Below, one piece after another: positions 23,331-34,023 of a stretch of 64,000 nt of DNA (within the stretch, counting starts at the first letter, position 1; every line of letters starts with the position of its first letter). Origin of the DNA: Drosophila pseudoobscura (Eukaryota; Arthropoda; Insecta; Diptera; Drosophilidae); the NCBI RefSeq assembly GCF_009870125.1, contig NC_046683.1, positions 20,159,001 through 20,223,000 on the forward strand, given 5' to 3'. Both the position numbers and the translations under genes were made by a program. The notes under the pieces were generated by a model, which ran no database searches, had not been told where the DNA came from, and saw nothing but the letters and a program-made list of their open reading frames with translations.

Positions 23331-25675
23331 TTTAATTAATCGACTCACTAGCCGTATGCCCCTGCCTCCCGTTCCCCCCAACCGATTGGAGTGACTTCCT
23401 GTCGCTGCGGTTTTACCCCACCTCTCCCTTGCCCCGCTCACCGATTCCTTTGTATTTCTCAATGTGAAGGCTTTTTAATAACTTGGCCAAGTGCCTTGCC
23501 CCCCCACCCCAAGGGACTTTTCAGCCAGCCAGCCAACCAGCCATCCAGCCAGCCAGCCATCTCTGCCTGGCGGAAGATAAAAAACTTTAACTTTTGTTGG
23601 CGGTAGCTGCTTATGGCCGAAAATAAATCAAGCGCCAAACTACTTTCGGCCCGAATGATTAATTAACTGCATTTTGTGCTCGACCACGTCCGACTCGCGA
23701 TGCCCCCGCCAGATTCAAAGCTCCAGCTCCAACTTTGGCCACATTTCGACTTCTGTGTATGTACCCCAAAGAAAATGTACTAAAGCAGTCGCGGAAAATC
23801 CGAAATTCGTCATCACGATGGACCATTGAGCATGAAAACTTAATCTTCTAATTGTGGCCTAATCGGTAAATCGGCCATGATTGTTATTGTTTTGAGTACT
23901 TGCAACACACATGTACCTACCTTGGAGTACGCGTCATCGAGGACATTGTGATGACAGTTTAATGTAGTCGATGACTTTGGCAATGACACGCCTTACGGTC
24001 ACGTGATGACTCTAATCAAAGGTGTGTGTATGCGTCGGATGGCAATACAATTGTGTGCAAATCTCCCAATCTGGAGATTTATATTTGCAAAATTAAACTA
24101 AATTAATTTAAACTATGTACATATTTTTCTTATTTTGGAAAATATCTCTTATGGGCAGGAATAACGGCACCACAGCCGACGGAAAAAGGATATTTTATTG
24201 GGGCCAATCAAGCAGTTCAGTAGCTCTCCTCACCCCTCTCTCCTATGCTCAACAACAAAAAAGAACATGTGTACTTATGTATGTACACTTGTATGTATGT
24301 ATATACATATGTATGTAGTGGACGCAATATACCCTTGGGTGGGACGCCACAGCACAAGATTCCAATTTTCTGTGGGCGCCACTTGAAAGTCTGCGCTAAG
24401 ATATTATAAATGTGCTCGTTGGCAGTGGTTTCTGTTGCTTCTGCTTCTGCTGTTGCTGCTGTCCGGGTCCGAGTCGGAGTCCGGGTGGCATGAATTATGT
24501 GCGCATTTTACGCCCGTTCCCATCACAATTAACCGTAAGTGATGAGGCGGAGTCCAAGCACTCCGCCCGCACTCTGCCCGCTTCTTTCGCTTGTAAGTGC
24601 ATCCCCTGGCAACGACAAGCGATTCGGTTCTATTATTGCTCTCCGGCATTGTTCAAGTGGTACCGGCCCACTTCAGCCCATTACACTCGAGCTTAAGCAA
24701 AACAGTTCAAGGGAGTCTGGCTATCGATGACCCTGCCTTCCTGCCACCCTGCTTCCCTGCCTTCCTTCCTTCCGGCCAGCAGTTATTATGGAGATTTCAT
24801 TACACTATTCGATAGATTAACTGCAGCCCCGCGCAAAGGAAGACAATAGCACGCTTTCAGTGTTCATTTGCATTGTTCGGGAGCTGGAGCTGCCAGTCTT
24901 GAAAAAAAGTTTAAAAAATGGGAAACCATTGGATAGACTTATTCACGAAACTTTTCGATCTCTTGAATTATGGTTTCGCTGTGCGGCTTGTACTCGGAGA
25001 TTAAATAAATTCAGACATTTTTCACGATTTGTAAGCTCTCAAAAATATTTGACAAAAGTTGTTTCATGATATCGTCAGTTTAGTTGCATTGGTCGAGTGC
25101 TGTGATTTAAATTATTGCTTAAAGGACATTGCCATACACTAATTACCTTATTATTAAAACCTGTTTTATTTGTCTGAAACTTATCCGTGGATTAATCAAA
25201 CTGACAATTGAATTTCCGGGCCACAGTCGCTCGGCAACACCAGATAAAATGTACAATGGTTGGCCATTGTTCAAAGAAATCCAATTAGTTCTTCAACAAG
25301 GCTGTGAATGTGTATATGTATTCTCTGCCCCCTCTGCACGATGCCAACGAGCAAACCCCCTGGGATAATAAGCAGCTTAAGTTGCTGAAGAAGTCTGAAG
25401 ACCGTAGCCAGTAGTCTGTCCGTACTGTCCGGACTGTCCGGAGTCGGACAGCAGCGGAAAACCGACATCCGACATCCTACCCAGCGCACGGAGCGTATAA
25501 AGAAGTATAAGAAGAAAACTTGTTAACGCCAAAATCGAAGCGGGAGGAGCTGGAGCTGAAGCTGGAGCTGTAGCTAGAGTTGGAGCAACAGCATTATACA
25601 GATTGAATTGAGACGTTAGGCGAATGACAGAGATGGAGATTTCCCTCAGGTACCCAAGGCAGCCGCAGCTACGGA

Positions 25676-25715
25676 ACAGGAACCAGACCCAGACCAAGAC
25701 CCAGACCCAGAGCCA
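25676..25715. repeat. (CCAGAC)n microsatellite
   Basis: Imperfect ccagacccagaccaagaccc units. Confidence 0.75.
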
Positions 25716-26083
25716 CAGCAGCATCAGATGATGAGCATAGCCATTGTGTAAGCCAAAGCCAAAAATGGCAGCTCTCGATATGATAATGATACAATTTCGA
25801 TGAAGCTTAACAAGGATTAGTCAACGAATCGAACGATGGAGCTACAGCTGGATGCCGAAACGAGAGTGCGAACCATGATGGCAGCTAATTGGCAGCGAGA
25901 ATCCTCCTCATCTGCCCATCTTGTTCCCGTTTCTCACCCAACCAAGTGGCAATCAGCCATAATGCCCCAACAGCCGGGCCAAGTCTGAAACAGCGATGCA
26001 AGTGACAATTTATTAATAAACAGAAGCAGCATCCAGCCAAGCTGGGAGGCGGCAGCAGGACGGACCGGAAGCAGAAGAAGGGG

Positions 26084-26109
26084 CAGGAGCAGGAGCAGGA
26101 GCAGGAGCG
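26084..26109. repeat. (CAGGAG)n microsatellite
   Basis: Four perfect units. Confidence 0.9.
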
Positions 26110-27085
26110 TCTGTCAATTACCAGAACGGGCTATAAATTGCATGTCAGTCGCTTGGGTTCCCTTACCAATTAGGTGCTGGGAATCGAAGAGAAAATGCTG
26201 CGTTTAATGGCACCCATAAATTCTGCAGCCTGTCAATGGGAGGCAGGCATACGTCTGAGGCGGCAGCGGATTACATAAATTGGAGGCATGGACATAGGAA
26301 CGATTGACATAATTCAGAGAGGACAAAGATCGATTGATTGCGAAAACTGAGACACGATAAAAAGATCGGACATCAGAGAATCACCATCGAGCAAGGCGCA
26401 ATGAATAATATCGATTTACATACATATGTACCTACAGACATCCTGAATCCAATCATAGACTAGAAAGTAAAACTCTATCGGTCTGTGAAGTGTTGATGTG
26501 CGACCAATTAAGCAATAAAATATGCAACGGAAGTCAACAAAAATGTACCTTTAATTACTTCGAATGCTCACCATCGTGCCTATCGTAAGTTCAGTCTCTA
26601 TTTCATTTAATTGAAACATTCAATCAATTAAGTCCCTTATCAATCAATCCATTATACATAAATTTATTTACGGAAATTCATCAGCGATTAATCAAAACTT
26701 CCGATGGAAAGACTTCGGAAGGCAATTCGAAGTTGGGTCTCAATTGGTGTATTTTGACCAACGATAACGCGTCCATCTAAGGTGACCAGCACATTGCAGT
26801 CTTAACCAGGCCAGAGGCTCCAAAATCTAGGGCAAAGACACACAATCAGAGCCCGGGCGCCAAATGCGGAATCAAATTAAGGAAAGTGCACAAACAGTGA
26901 TAAGGCACTCTGGCAAGCAGGCAGATGGATGGGATCCGTTCGCCTCGACCGAAACTGCAGTCGAGTCCTGCCTCGAGTGCACCTCGCAGAAGAGCGAGGA
27001 ATAGTACCAGGTCCGCAGCCAGAGCTGAGGCTGGGGCCGCAACCGCAACCGACAGATGGCGGCCAGTGACAGTGCCAGTGCCAGG

Positions 27086-27112
27086 GCAGGGTAGGGTAGG
27101 GTAGGGCAGGGC
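27086..27112. repeat. (GGGTA)n repeat
   Basis: gcaggg-tagggtagggtaggg-cagggc, about five pentamer units. Confidence 0.85.
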
Positions 27113-28356
27113 ACGTTCTTTGGGTTGTCAACTGTAAAGTAGGGTAGATTACAGTGCTTTGCATGATGATGCCACTAGCGAACGAGCAAGAATGCCAGTG
27201 CCTGACAGTGTAGGGCCAAGATAGAGCGAGTGAGTTTCGACATGTCCAATGCCCCTTAGAGGCATTGTGTCTTGTGCTACTAAGCTTTTTAGTACGAGTA
27301 GCGTACATATTGTTTATTGTGGTATATTGTAGGGGCCGAAAGAGCGTAAGATGCGTATATAAGAACGATTGCGAGGGCTCGACAAGTCAGTTGGATGGTT
27401 GGCTCGATTCAAGACGGGGTCAGATTGAAGACACGGGGTTCGGGTGAGTGCAAGGTCCAATGTACTTTTTATAGTATTTTCCTGAAATAAAGTAAAAAGT
27501 AATAAGTAAAATACATTTTAAAAGTGTAAGGGAAATCGTTATTTCTTACACCGAAAACAGAAACACAAACGACATTAACAGATTTTTACAACATACATCA
27601 ATCCAGTCCACAAACCGCTTGCTCACTTAATGCAATACTTGTCAGGAGAAAATGTAAAAGCCAATAACACACACATCCCATTACTCAACTTTCGGACAAC
27701 ACCAAACAAAGCGACTCGACCAAATAAAATTCACCAGGCTCCGATTGGGCCACTCAACTATAAAGAAGGAAAACAAAAAAACCTTCAAAAACCCAAATGT
27801 CACCCAATACCTAAGCAATCTCTCCACAGAAGGCATACAACTGATGACAGAATATCAAAAAGGAACAAACATATGGTTTACACATACCACGACATCTAAA
27901 AACTTAATTTAAAGAAAACTCTGCTGCTCCATCGAGTTTACACAAGTTTATCTGTAGATACTGTAGATGGCATACATTTAAATAATTGTATAGCCTATGG
28001 CCCTGGCATGGCAGCTAGGACTACTAAGAACTCATGTCGGACTCGGCTTTGCAAGCGGTTCCTGACATCAAATAAATAAAATTTAAAGTTTATTTACGTC
28101 GGATTTTGTTTTGATTTTAATTATAATTTAACTACAGAACTTCTCGTATTATCAGATTCGATATACCCCAGGAAAAATGAGGTCGTGGGCAGGGACCGCG
28201 ACCTGGCGCCGGTCCAAGGATATACGAGTAGCAGCAGAAAAGGAAACAGTCGAATAGGAAGAGGAAGCACCAGAGAGACATCGTCTTTTGCAAAGACAAC
28301 GCACAACTAATTGAGAGAGTAGGAAGAAAAGAAATACAGAGAGAGCGAACAAGAGA

Positions 28357-28378
28357 GAGGTGTGTGTGTGTGTGTGTA
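28357..28378. repeat. (GT)n microsatellite
   Basis: Ten to eleven GT units, followed by a second short GT run. Confidence 0.9.
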
Positions 28379-29940
28379 GTGTGTGGGGGTGAGAGATAAA
28401 AAAGCTAGCAAAGGAGAAAGGCTAAAAGGCAGGATACGTTCCAATGACATCCTATAGACTACGGACCCCGGACATGCACTGGGCCAGTAACTCGAGTAAT
28501 TGGTAGCACGCCCACCACCCCCAATACCCCCACTACATCCACTTAGTCAGTCACCTCCCTTTGCCCCAACGTCCGCAGACGGGATCCATCCACCCAGTGC
28601 CATTTCTCATCTTGATTGTGTTGAGGAGGTCGGGGCGGGGTCCGCAAATGTGTCTTTGTCAGTGCGTCAGTGGAGCGTGTCACGTTGCAATGCCAGCATC
28701 ATGAGCTCGAGCTCGGGAAACTCCCAACTCTAGGCCCCACATCCACCACATCACCCCACAACACCCCACACTACCCACTCACCGCAGCCCTATCCTTCCC
28801 TGACTCACGCAAAATGCTTTGGCATATCAAAAGTGAAACTTTGACACATAATTTCTCGCATGGATTTTCACTTTGACGGCATATAAAGGATGACAATGCC
28901 GCATGCCTTTTGTGGAAGCCAGCTGGAATGACTCCGGCAGGGAGAGGTCGGGGGACCAACAGCTGAATCGAGGTGCACGAAGACATCTCGCAACCTATCC
29001 GTCTTTGAGGGCTCCCTTATCGCTCCTGGCAACGCCCTTTTGCCATTGGATTGGTTTCGATGCGATACCAATTTCATCATCAGTATCAATATGGATGGTT
29101 GGGCAATACTGTCACGAGACTAGACTAGAAGAGTATTCATCAAAATTATTAAATTTGATGACGAGCAACGATGATCCGTTCCTTTAAACAACGACGAGAA
29201 ATAATTATTCAACAACGACGATCGGCAGAAAAAAGGGCGATACAACGATAATCGCTGTACATATATCAACATTTACTTAACATTATTAACGACAACTAAA
29301 AATGATCAATTAAACCTTATAATAAATAAAAGCCCCACGAATATTATCTAAAAACTATGGGTTAAGAACGATCCTCTTTAGAGTATGTAAATGTGTGTAT
29401 CCACATTTCCCTAAAATATTCGATTACCAACTAGCTTGAATTGTTTATTTTGTGTGTTTATAAATTGAACTGTTAATTAAAATTATAACTTAAATAAAAT
29501 AATTAATAATTTTAAATATTAATCAATATTAATATGTGAAAACAGTATATAAATATATACATACATGCGAGGTCAGGTGCCATAAATAACGTTGTTTTGA
29601 CGTCGAGGAAAACTTGGAGGATCATGTCGTCAGATAAACAGATCATGTCCCTGCTAATTGAGTTGTTCGCGTATCCTTGTAGCGACATGTTTCCCGATGC
29701 TACGAAAAGATTCATGGTCAGAGTAGTTAGAACGAGTTGAGAAGACTGGGGAATAAGACTGATGAGGGCAGTGCATTCCACCTCAGCAGAGAGAAGTTTG
29801 TGGAGAAAGGGAGTTTCATGGCAAACTCTACGGCTTTCAAGAAAGCAGCCTCTCATAAGAAGGAAGATGTCTAGAAGGTTCAAAATGAAGTCAGCGGAAG
29901 GTAAAGATGTGGAAATGTTTTTGAACAGATTCGAGCATAT

Positions 29941-30131
29941 TGTAAACTTTTAATAGCACGGTTTTATTATATGTTCTTCTGTCTTCATTGTCGTATATCA
30001 ATTGATTTGTGTTGGCATATCGATACTTGTCGAGGACAAGTATCGATATATCGGGTACATTGGTATTTCTTATAATACTATCGATGAGTAACTAATATTC
30101 AAATCTTATAAACTAATATTCATATCTTACA
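29941..30131 (-). repeat. 3' LTR of the gypsy-type element
   Basis: 191 bp, TG...CA ends (tgtaaact...atcttaca on +), preceded by the target copy atat (29937-29940). Same sequence as the 5' LTR. It carries the DRE palindrome at 30017-30049. Confidence 0.93.
30017..30049. promoter_or_regulatory. LTR palindrome with two TATCGATA (DRE) sites
   Basis: Perfect 15-bp inverted arms, atatcgatacttgtc and gacaagtatcgatat, around a 3-nt loop gag. Each arm contains TATCGATA (30018-30025 and 30041-30048), the DNA-replication-related element bound by DREF; the CGATA core is also recognised by the insulator protein BEAF-32. The duplicate LTR carries the same structure at about 35439-35471. Role as promoter or boundary is inferred from the motif only. 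Confidence 0.7.
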
Positions 30132-30237
30132 TTCGGGCAACCTGACTACAGATCGCCCACGATCTACACACTAAGGCATACAGTTGGTTAAACATTTCTT
30201 AGTCGGTATTGTCTTACTTTACATACTACTTCATCGA

Positions 30238-33200
30238 TTAACAACATGAGACCATGGTTTTATCATTACACTCTACCCAGGGTTTAAGCCTTGCTGGTTC
30301 TAGTATACTTCGGAATGGCATTTGCGTCAACTGACAGTCCTCAATGTCGACAACCTCATAACGATCATTATCCAAAACTCTATTGATCCTGTACGGTCCT
30401 CGATACTTTGGTGCGAACTTCTTATTGATCCCCGGTGTTGTGTCCACATGCCGGACTGCTACATAGTCACCAGGTTCATACTTTAATGGGGCTCTATGTT
30501 TATGGGCATACATCTTCTCATTTCTTTTCTGCGACAACCGTATGTTCTCACTTGCTATTTCTCTTATAGTTTCCAACTCTCTAAGTTCTGACGCTAACTT
30601 CTCCTCTAGGTATTCGGTTAATTCATCTACAACGGGTCCTTTCTGGGGTATTCCAAATAACAATGTGCTAGGTGTCTTTTTCGTACTGCTGTTAACGGAG
30701 TTATTAATGGCGTGCTCTACCTTGCTCATCAACCTATACCAATCGGCTTGCTCAAGGGGCTCTGACAGTTTTCCTAACATAGGAGTAAGAACACGATTCA
30801 CCCGCTCCACTTGGCCATTCGCCTGCGGTGCACCTGTAGCTACCTTAATGTGCTCTATCCCTCTCTCCTGCAGAAAACTAGAGAACTCTAACGAGGTGAA
30901 ACAGGTCCCACGATCTGATATTATCCTAGTAGGGCGACTATAGAAATCAAAATATTTACTTAAGGCATCCTTCGCTTCCCGCGTGCTGGTACTATTAACC
31001 GGGAACAATTTGACAAACTTAGTGAATGCATCTATTACCACAAGGAGGTGTTTTCGCTTAGATCTAATACTCGGCAATGGACCCAAATGATCAACATGTA
31101 GGGTATGAAAAGGAACACACGACTTTGGGATACTATGGAGCGTTCTGTTATGGATTGTTTTAGGCATCGAGTGTAGTATACACGGTAGACAGTTTCTGAT
31201 GAACCTTGCCACTTTACTTCTCATTGACGGAAACCAGTAGGTCCTCAAAAGGTCACTCACGCACTTCTCTGCGGCCAAATGTCCTAGTTTTTCGTGTGAC
31301 CGCCTTATCAACTGCTCTTCCATACACATTGGTACATAGAAACATAGTTTGTTTTCACAACTCCTCTTGTAAACAATACCATCTATCATTTCAAAATCTA
31401 CTTCAATTCCATCCTCTAGCATTTTTCGAATCCTAACTACTTCCTTGTCTCGCATCTGTTCTGTTTGCAATATCAAATCAACATCTTCTGGCGTTGCACC
31501 TACTACCCCAACTATCAATGATTTTAGTAATCTTTCCTCCTGAAACTCTAACTTGTCCCTCTCTACTGTATCCTCAACACATTTTTTCACTTTATCTGAA
31601 TTCCTACTACTAATGTACTTTACTCCCCCCACCACATCGTTAACGCTTCCTCTACATTGGCTCAAATCTCTAATTTCAATCTTCGATCCATCCTCTTCCC
31701 TATATTCACTATTCTCTATGTTATCTCTACAATCACTACCAAGGTTCTCTCTATCATCAGACTTCCACCTATTTCCCAATCTACTTCCTACTGCACTTGA
31801 TTCTCCACACTCAATCGCAGGGTTCTCTACTGTACTACTACGCTCTCTACTGATATTTAATTCTCTACACTTAATCACAGGGTTCTCTACGGTACCTCTA
31901 TGCTCACTACTAGGGTTGTCTCTACTTACACTATTCCTTGTATAATGCTTTCTACTATCATCTTTTTCTAAATTAGACTTTTCTAAACCGTATTTGACTC
32001 TATAACCATCCTCTAACATATTCGTCACTTGATCTTGTCTGCTCAGCGCATCAACGTGCGCCATACTGGCCCCAGGTCTGTGCATAATGGAGTAATCATA
32101 GTTCTCTAACTCTAGGGACCACCGTGCTATCTTAGGACTAATTGACTTTCTGGTTAACGTCTGTACTAACGAATTACAATCCGTGATTATTTTGAAGGAC
32201 CTATGCTCCAAATATGCTCTAAAACGCCTCAATGCATAAATTATAGCTAATGTCTCTAGTTCGAAACTATGATAACGTGATTCTGTTTCTGTTGTTTTGC
32301 CAGAATAATAGGACACAGGGTGCATCTTCCCATCATCTTGTCTTTGCATCAGTATTGCGCCATAACCGTATGAACTTGCGTCTGTATGTAATTCCGTTTC
32401 TCTATTTGGGCTAAAAATGGCTAATACCGGAGGATTTGCCAACGCATTCTTAAGAGTTTCAAACGTCTTCACCTGTTCTCTATTCATAGGAAACGGACCC
32501 CCTTCTTTTAACAACTGCACCAAGGGCTTAGCTGTCGTCGCAAATGACAACATGAAACGTCGAAAGTACGAAAAGAATCCCAAGCATGAGTGCAGTGCTT
32601 TTACATTTTGAGGGACTGGGTATTTTTTCAAGGCCTCAATATGGGAATCACTAGGAACTATTCCGTTTTGATTAACTTTATACCCCAGGAAATCGATGTT
32701 TCGATTGACAAACCTACACTTTTTTAAATTTATCTCTAAATTTTGCTCGCTAAACCGAATGCATAGTCTTTTTAATATATCCATGTGTTCTTCAACTGTT
32801 TTAGTCGCTACTAATATATCATCCATGTACACTACAATGCTTTTGTTCCTAATAAAGTCTCTCAAGAGCTCCGAAATAAATCTTTGAAAAATAGCTGATC
32901 CATTTTTTAACCCAAAGGGCATTCTCAAGTACTCATACTGTCCTTGCGGTGTCACAAACGATGTATACGGAACTGATTTTTCTTCTACGCCTATTTGATG
33001 ATACCCGCTTTTCAAATCTATAATGGAAAAACAGCACTTGTTTTCTAAAAACTCAAGACAGTCCTCAATAAGGGGCAATGGGAAATTATCTTTAACAATT
33101 CGTTTGTTCAGACCACGGTAATCGACACACATTCGAAGTTCTCCTGATTTTTTTTTTACTAGGACCAACGGGGAAGCATAAGGAGACTCACTATGACGGA

Positions 33201-34023
33201 TTACTTTCTTTTCTAACAGATCATCTACTATTTCAGCTACTTTCTCTCTCTCATGGTAGGATAAACGACGCGGAGTACAATGAAATGGTGTTGTTTCTGT
33301 TACACGAATCTGCATCTGATACTTTGGTGGTGCTTTAAAGTCAAATTCTTTGTGTAAATAGTATGTCTTAATAACTTCCCTACACTTTTCTGCAATAGTG
33401 GGGCCAAATTCGAAACCTACGTTAATATGTTCCTCTTCATCAATCTCTACCGACGCACAAAAGTTACTGAATTCGTCGCCTTGATTCATATTCTCGATGA
33501 CCATTTTGTCATTCCTTGAGTTTTCTTGTGTCTGATTTTTAAATGGATTACAACGTTTGATTAGCTCGCTTCTTTCTGATTGATTACCGTCTAACTTATC
33601 ATATAGTCTTATGTTAATATTATTTTTACTTTCGGTGAATAAAGACGCGCAGGTTAAACTAATAGCTTTTTGCTTTAGCGAACTTAATGGTGTGTGTTGC
33701 TTCGCATTGATATTTTTCTTATGAACTAATTTTACTTCAATAACTTTAAGGGCATCGCGTCCCAACAATACCGGCAAAGGCAGCATGTTATCATCTACGA
33801 TGTTTAATAAAACGATATATTTCTTTGTGCAAAATTCAATATGGCACTTAAATTTTCCCCATATGGGAATTGGTTGTCCTCCTAGTCCATAGTATTTCCT
33901 AACTTCATTATAGGCTTCAACTATAGCCGACTTCGGTATCAAAGACTTATGAATAAAACTTACAGGGCTACCTGTATCAAATAGACTAAAAATACTGACG
34001 CCTCTTTGTTCACCAAACGGAAG
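30238..34023 (-). CDS. pol polyprotein: protease, reverse transcriptase, RNase H, integrase
   Basis: Open from just after a TGA at 34024-34026 to the stop at 30238, about 1260 codons. Protease active site DTGS is at 33967-33978. RT has GYHQIGVEEKS, RMPFGLKNGSAIFQRF and YMDD (32818-32829). RNase H has TDASSYGYGAIL and the LETLAIIYALRRFRAYL helix. Integrase has an HHCC zinc finger (HEKLGHLAAEKC, then CLPCILH) and the DDE core (VVIDAFTKF, IISDRGTCF, GQVERVN). All catalytic residues I checked are present. Expressed as a Gag-Pol fusion after a shift out of the gag frame; the 14-nt overlap (34010-34023) puts pol in the +1 frame. An unusual hydrophilic spacer of about 150 aa lies between RNase H and integrase. 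Confidence 0.92.
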   Translation of the reverse strand, partial: LPFGEQRGVSIFSLFDTGSPVSFIHKSLIPKSAIVEAYNEVRKYYGLGGQPIPIWGKFKCHIEFCTKKYIVLLNIVDDNMLPLPVLLGRDALKVIEVKLVHKKNINAKQHTPLSSLKQKAISLTCASLFTESKNNINIRLYDKLDGNQSERSELIKRCNPFKNQTQENSRNDKMVIENMNQGDEFSNFCASVEIDEEEHINVGFEFGPTIAEKCREVIKTYYLHKEFDFKAPPKYQMQIRVTETTPFHCTPRRLSYHEREKVAEIVDDLLEKKVIRHSESPYASPLVLVKKKSGELRMCVDYRGLNKRIVKDNFPLPLIEDCLEFLENKCCFSIIDLKSGYHQIGVEEKSVPYTSFVTPQGQYEYLRMPFGLKNGSAIFQRFISELLRDFIRNKSIVVYMDDILVATKTVEEHMDILKRLCIRFSEQNLEINLKKCRFVNRNIDFLGYKVNQNGIVPSDSHIEALKKYPVPQNVKALHSCLGFFSYFRRFMLSFATTAKPLVQLLKEGGPFPMNREQVKTFETLKNALANPPVLAIFSPNRETELHTDASSYGYGAILMQRQDDGKMHPVSYYSGKTTETESRYHSFELETLAIIYALRRFRAYLEHRSFKIITDCNSLVQTLTRKSISPKIARWSLELENYDYSIMHRPGASMAHVDALSRQDQVTNMLEDGYRVKYGLEKSNLEKDDSRKHYTRNSVSRDNPSSEHRGTVENPVIKCRELNISRERSSTVENPAIECGESSAVGSRLGNRWKSDDRENLGSDCRDNIENSEYREEDGSKIEIRDLSQCRGSVNDVVGGVKYISSRNSDKVKKCVEDTVERDKLEFQEERLLKSLIVGVVGATPEDVDLILQTEQMRDKEVVRIRKMLEDGIEVDFEMIDGIVYKRSCENKLCFYVPMCMEEQLIRRSHEKLGHLAAEKCVSDLLRTYWFPSMRSKVARFIRNCLPCILHSMPKTIHNRTLHSIPKSCVPFHTLHVDHLGPLPSIRSKRKHLLVVIDAFTKFVKLFPVNSTSTREAKDALSKYFDFYSRPTRIISDRGTCFTSLEFSSFLQERGIEHIKVATGAPQANGQVERVNRVLTPMLGKLSEPLEQADWYRLMSKVEHAINNSVNSSTKKTPSTLLFGIPQKGPVVDELTEYLEEKLASELRELETIREIASENIRLSQKRNEKMYAHKHRAPLKYEPGDYVAVRHVDTTPGINKKFAPKYRGPYRINRVLDNDRYEVVDIEDCQLTQMPFRSILEPARLKPWVECNDKTMVSCC
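31801..31920 (-). repeat. 60-bp in-frame tandem duplication in pol
   Basis: Two 60-bp units (31801-31860 and 31861-31920) share ttctc-acact-aatc-cagggttctctac-gtac and encode related 20-aa peptides (TVENPVIKCRELN and TVENPAIECGESS). They lie in the RNase H-integrase spacer. Confidence 0.85.

Larger units (their letters stand above)
22935..29940. other. 7 kb without a recognised gene
   Basis: Mostly single-copy-looking intergenic or intronic DNA with microsatellites. The part from about 29100 to 29940 is AT-rich and likely old repeat. The last 180 bp (29760-29940) read on + as a 63-codon stretch ending in GKDVEMFLNRFEHI, which slightly resembles a retrotransposon gag. The young LTR element is inserted exactly here, so the host segment is split between 29940 and 35554. 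Confidence 0.4.

Noticed and set aside
22875..23462. 195-codon minus stretch
   Set aside because: It runs through CA and CAG microsatellites, giving poly-Val/Cys and poly-Ala; composition artefact.
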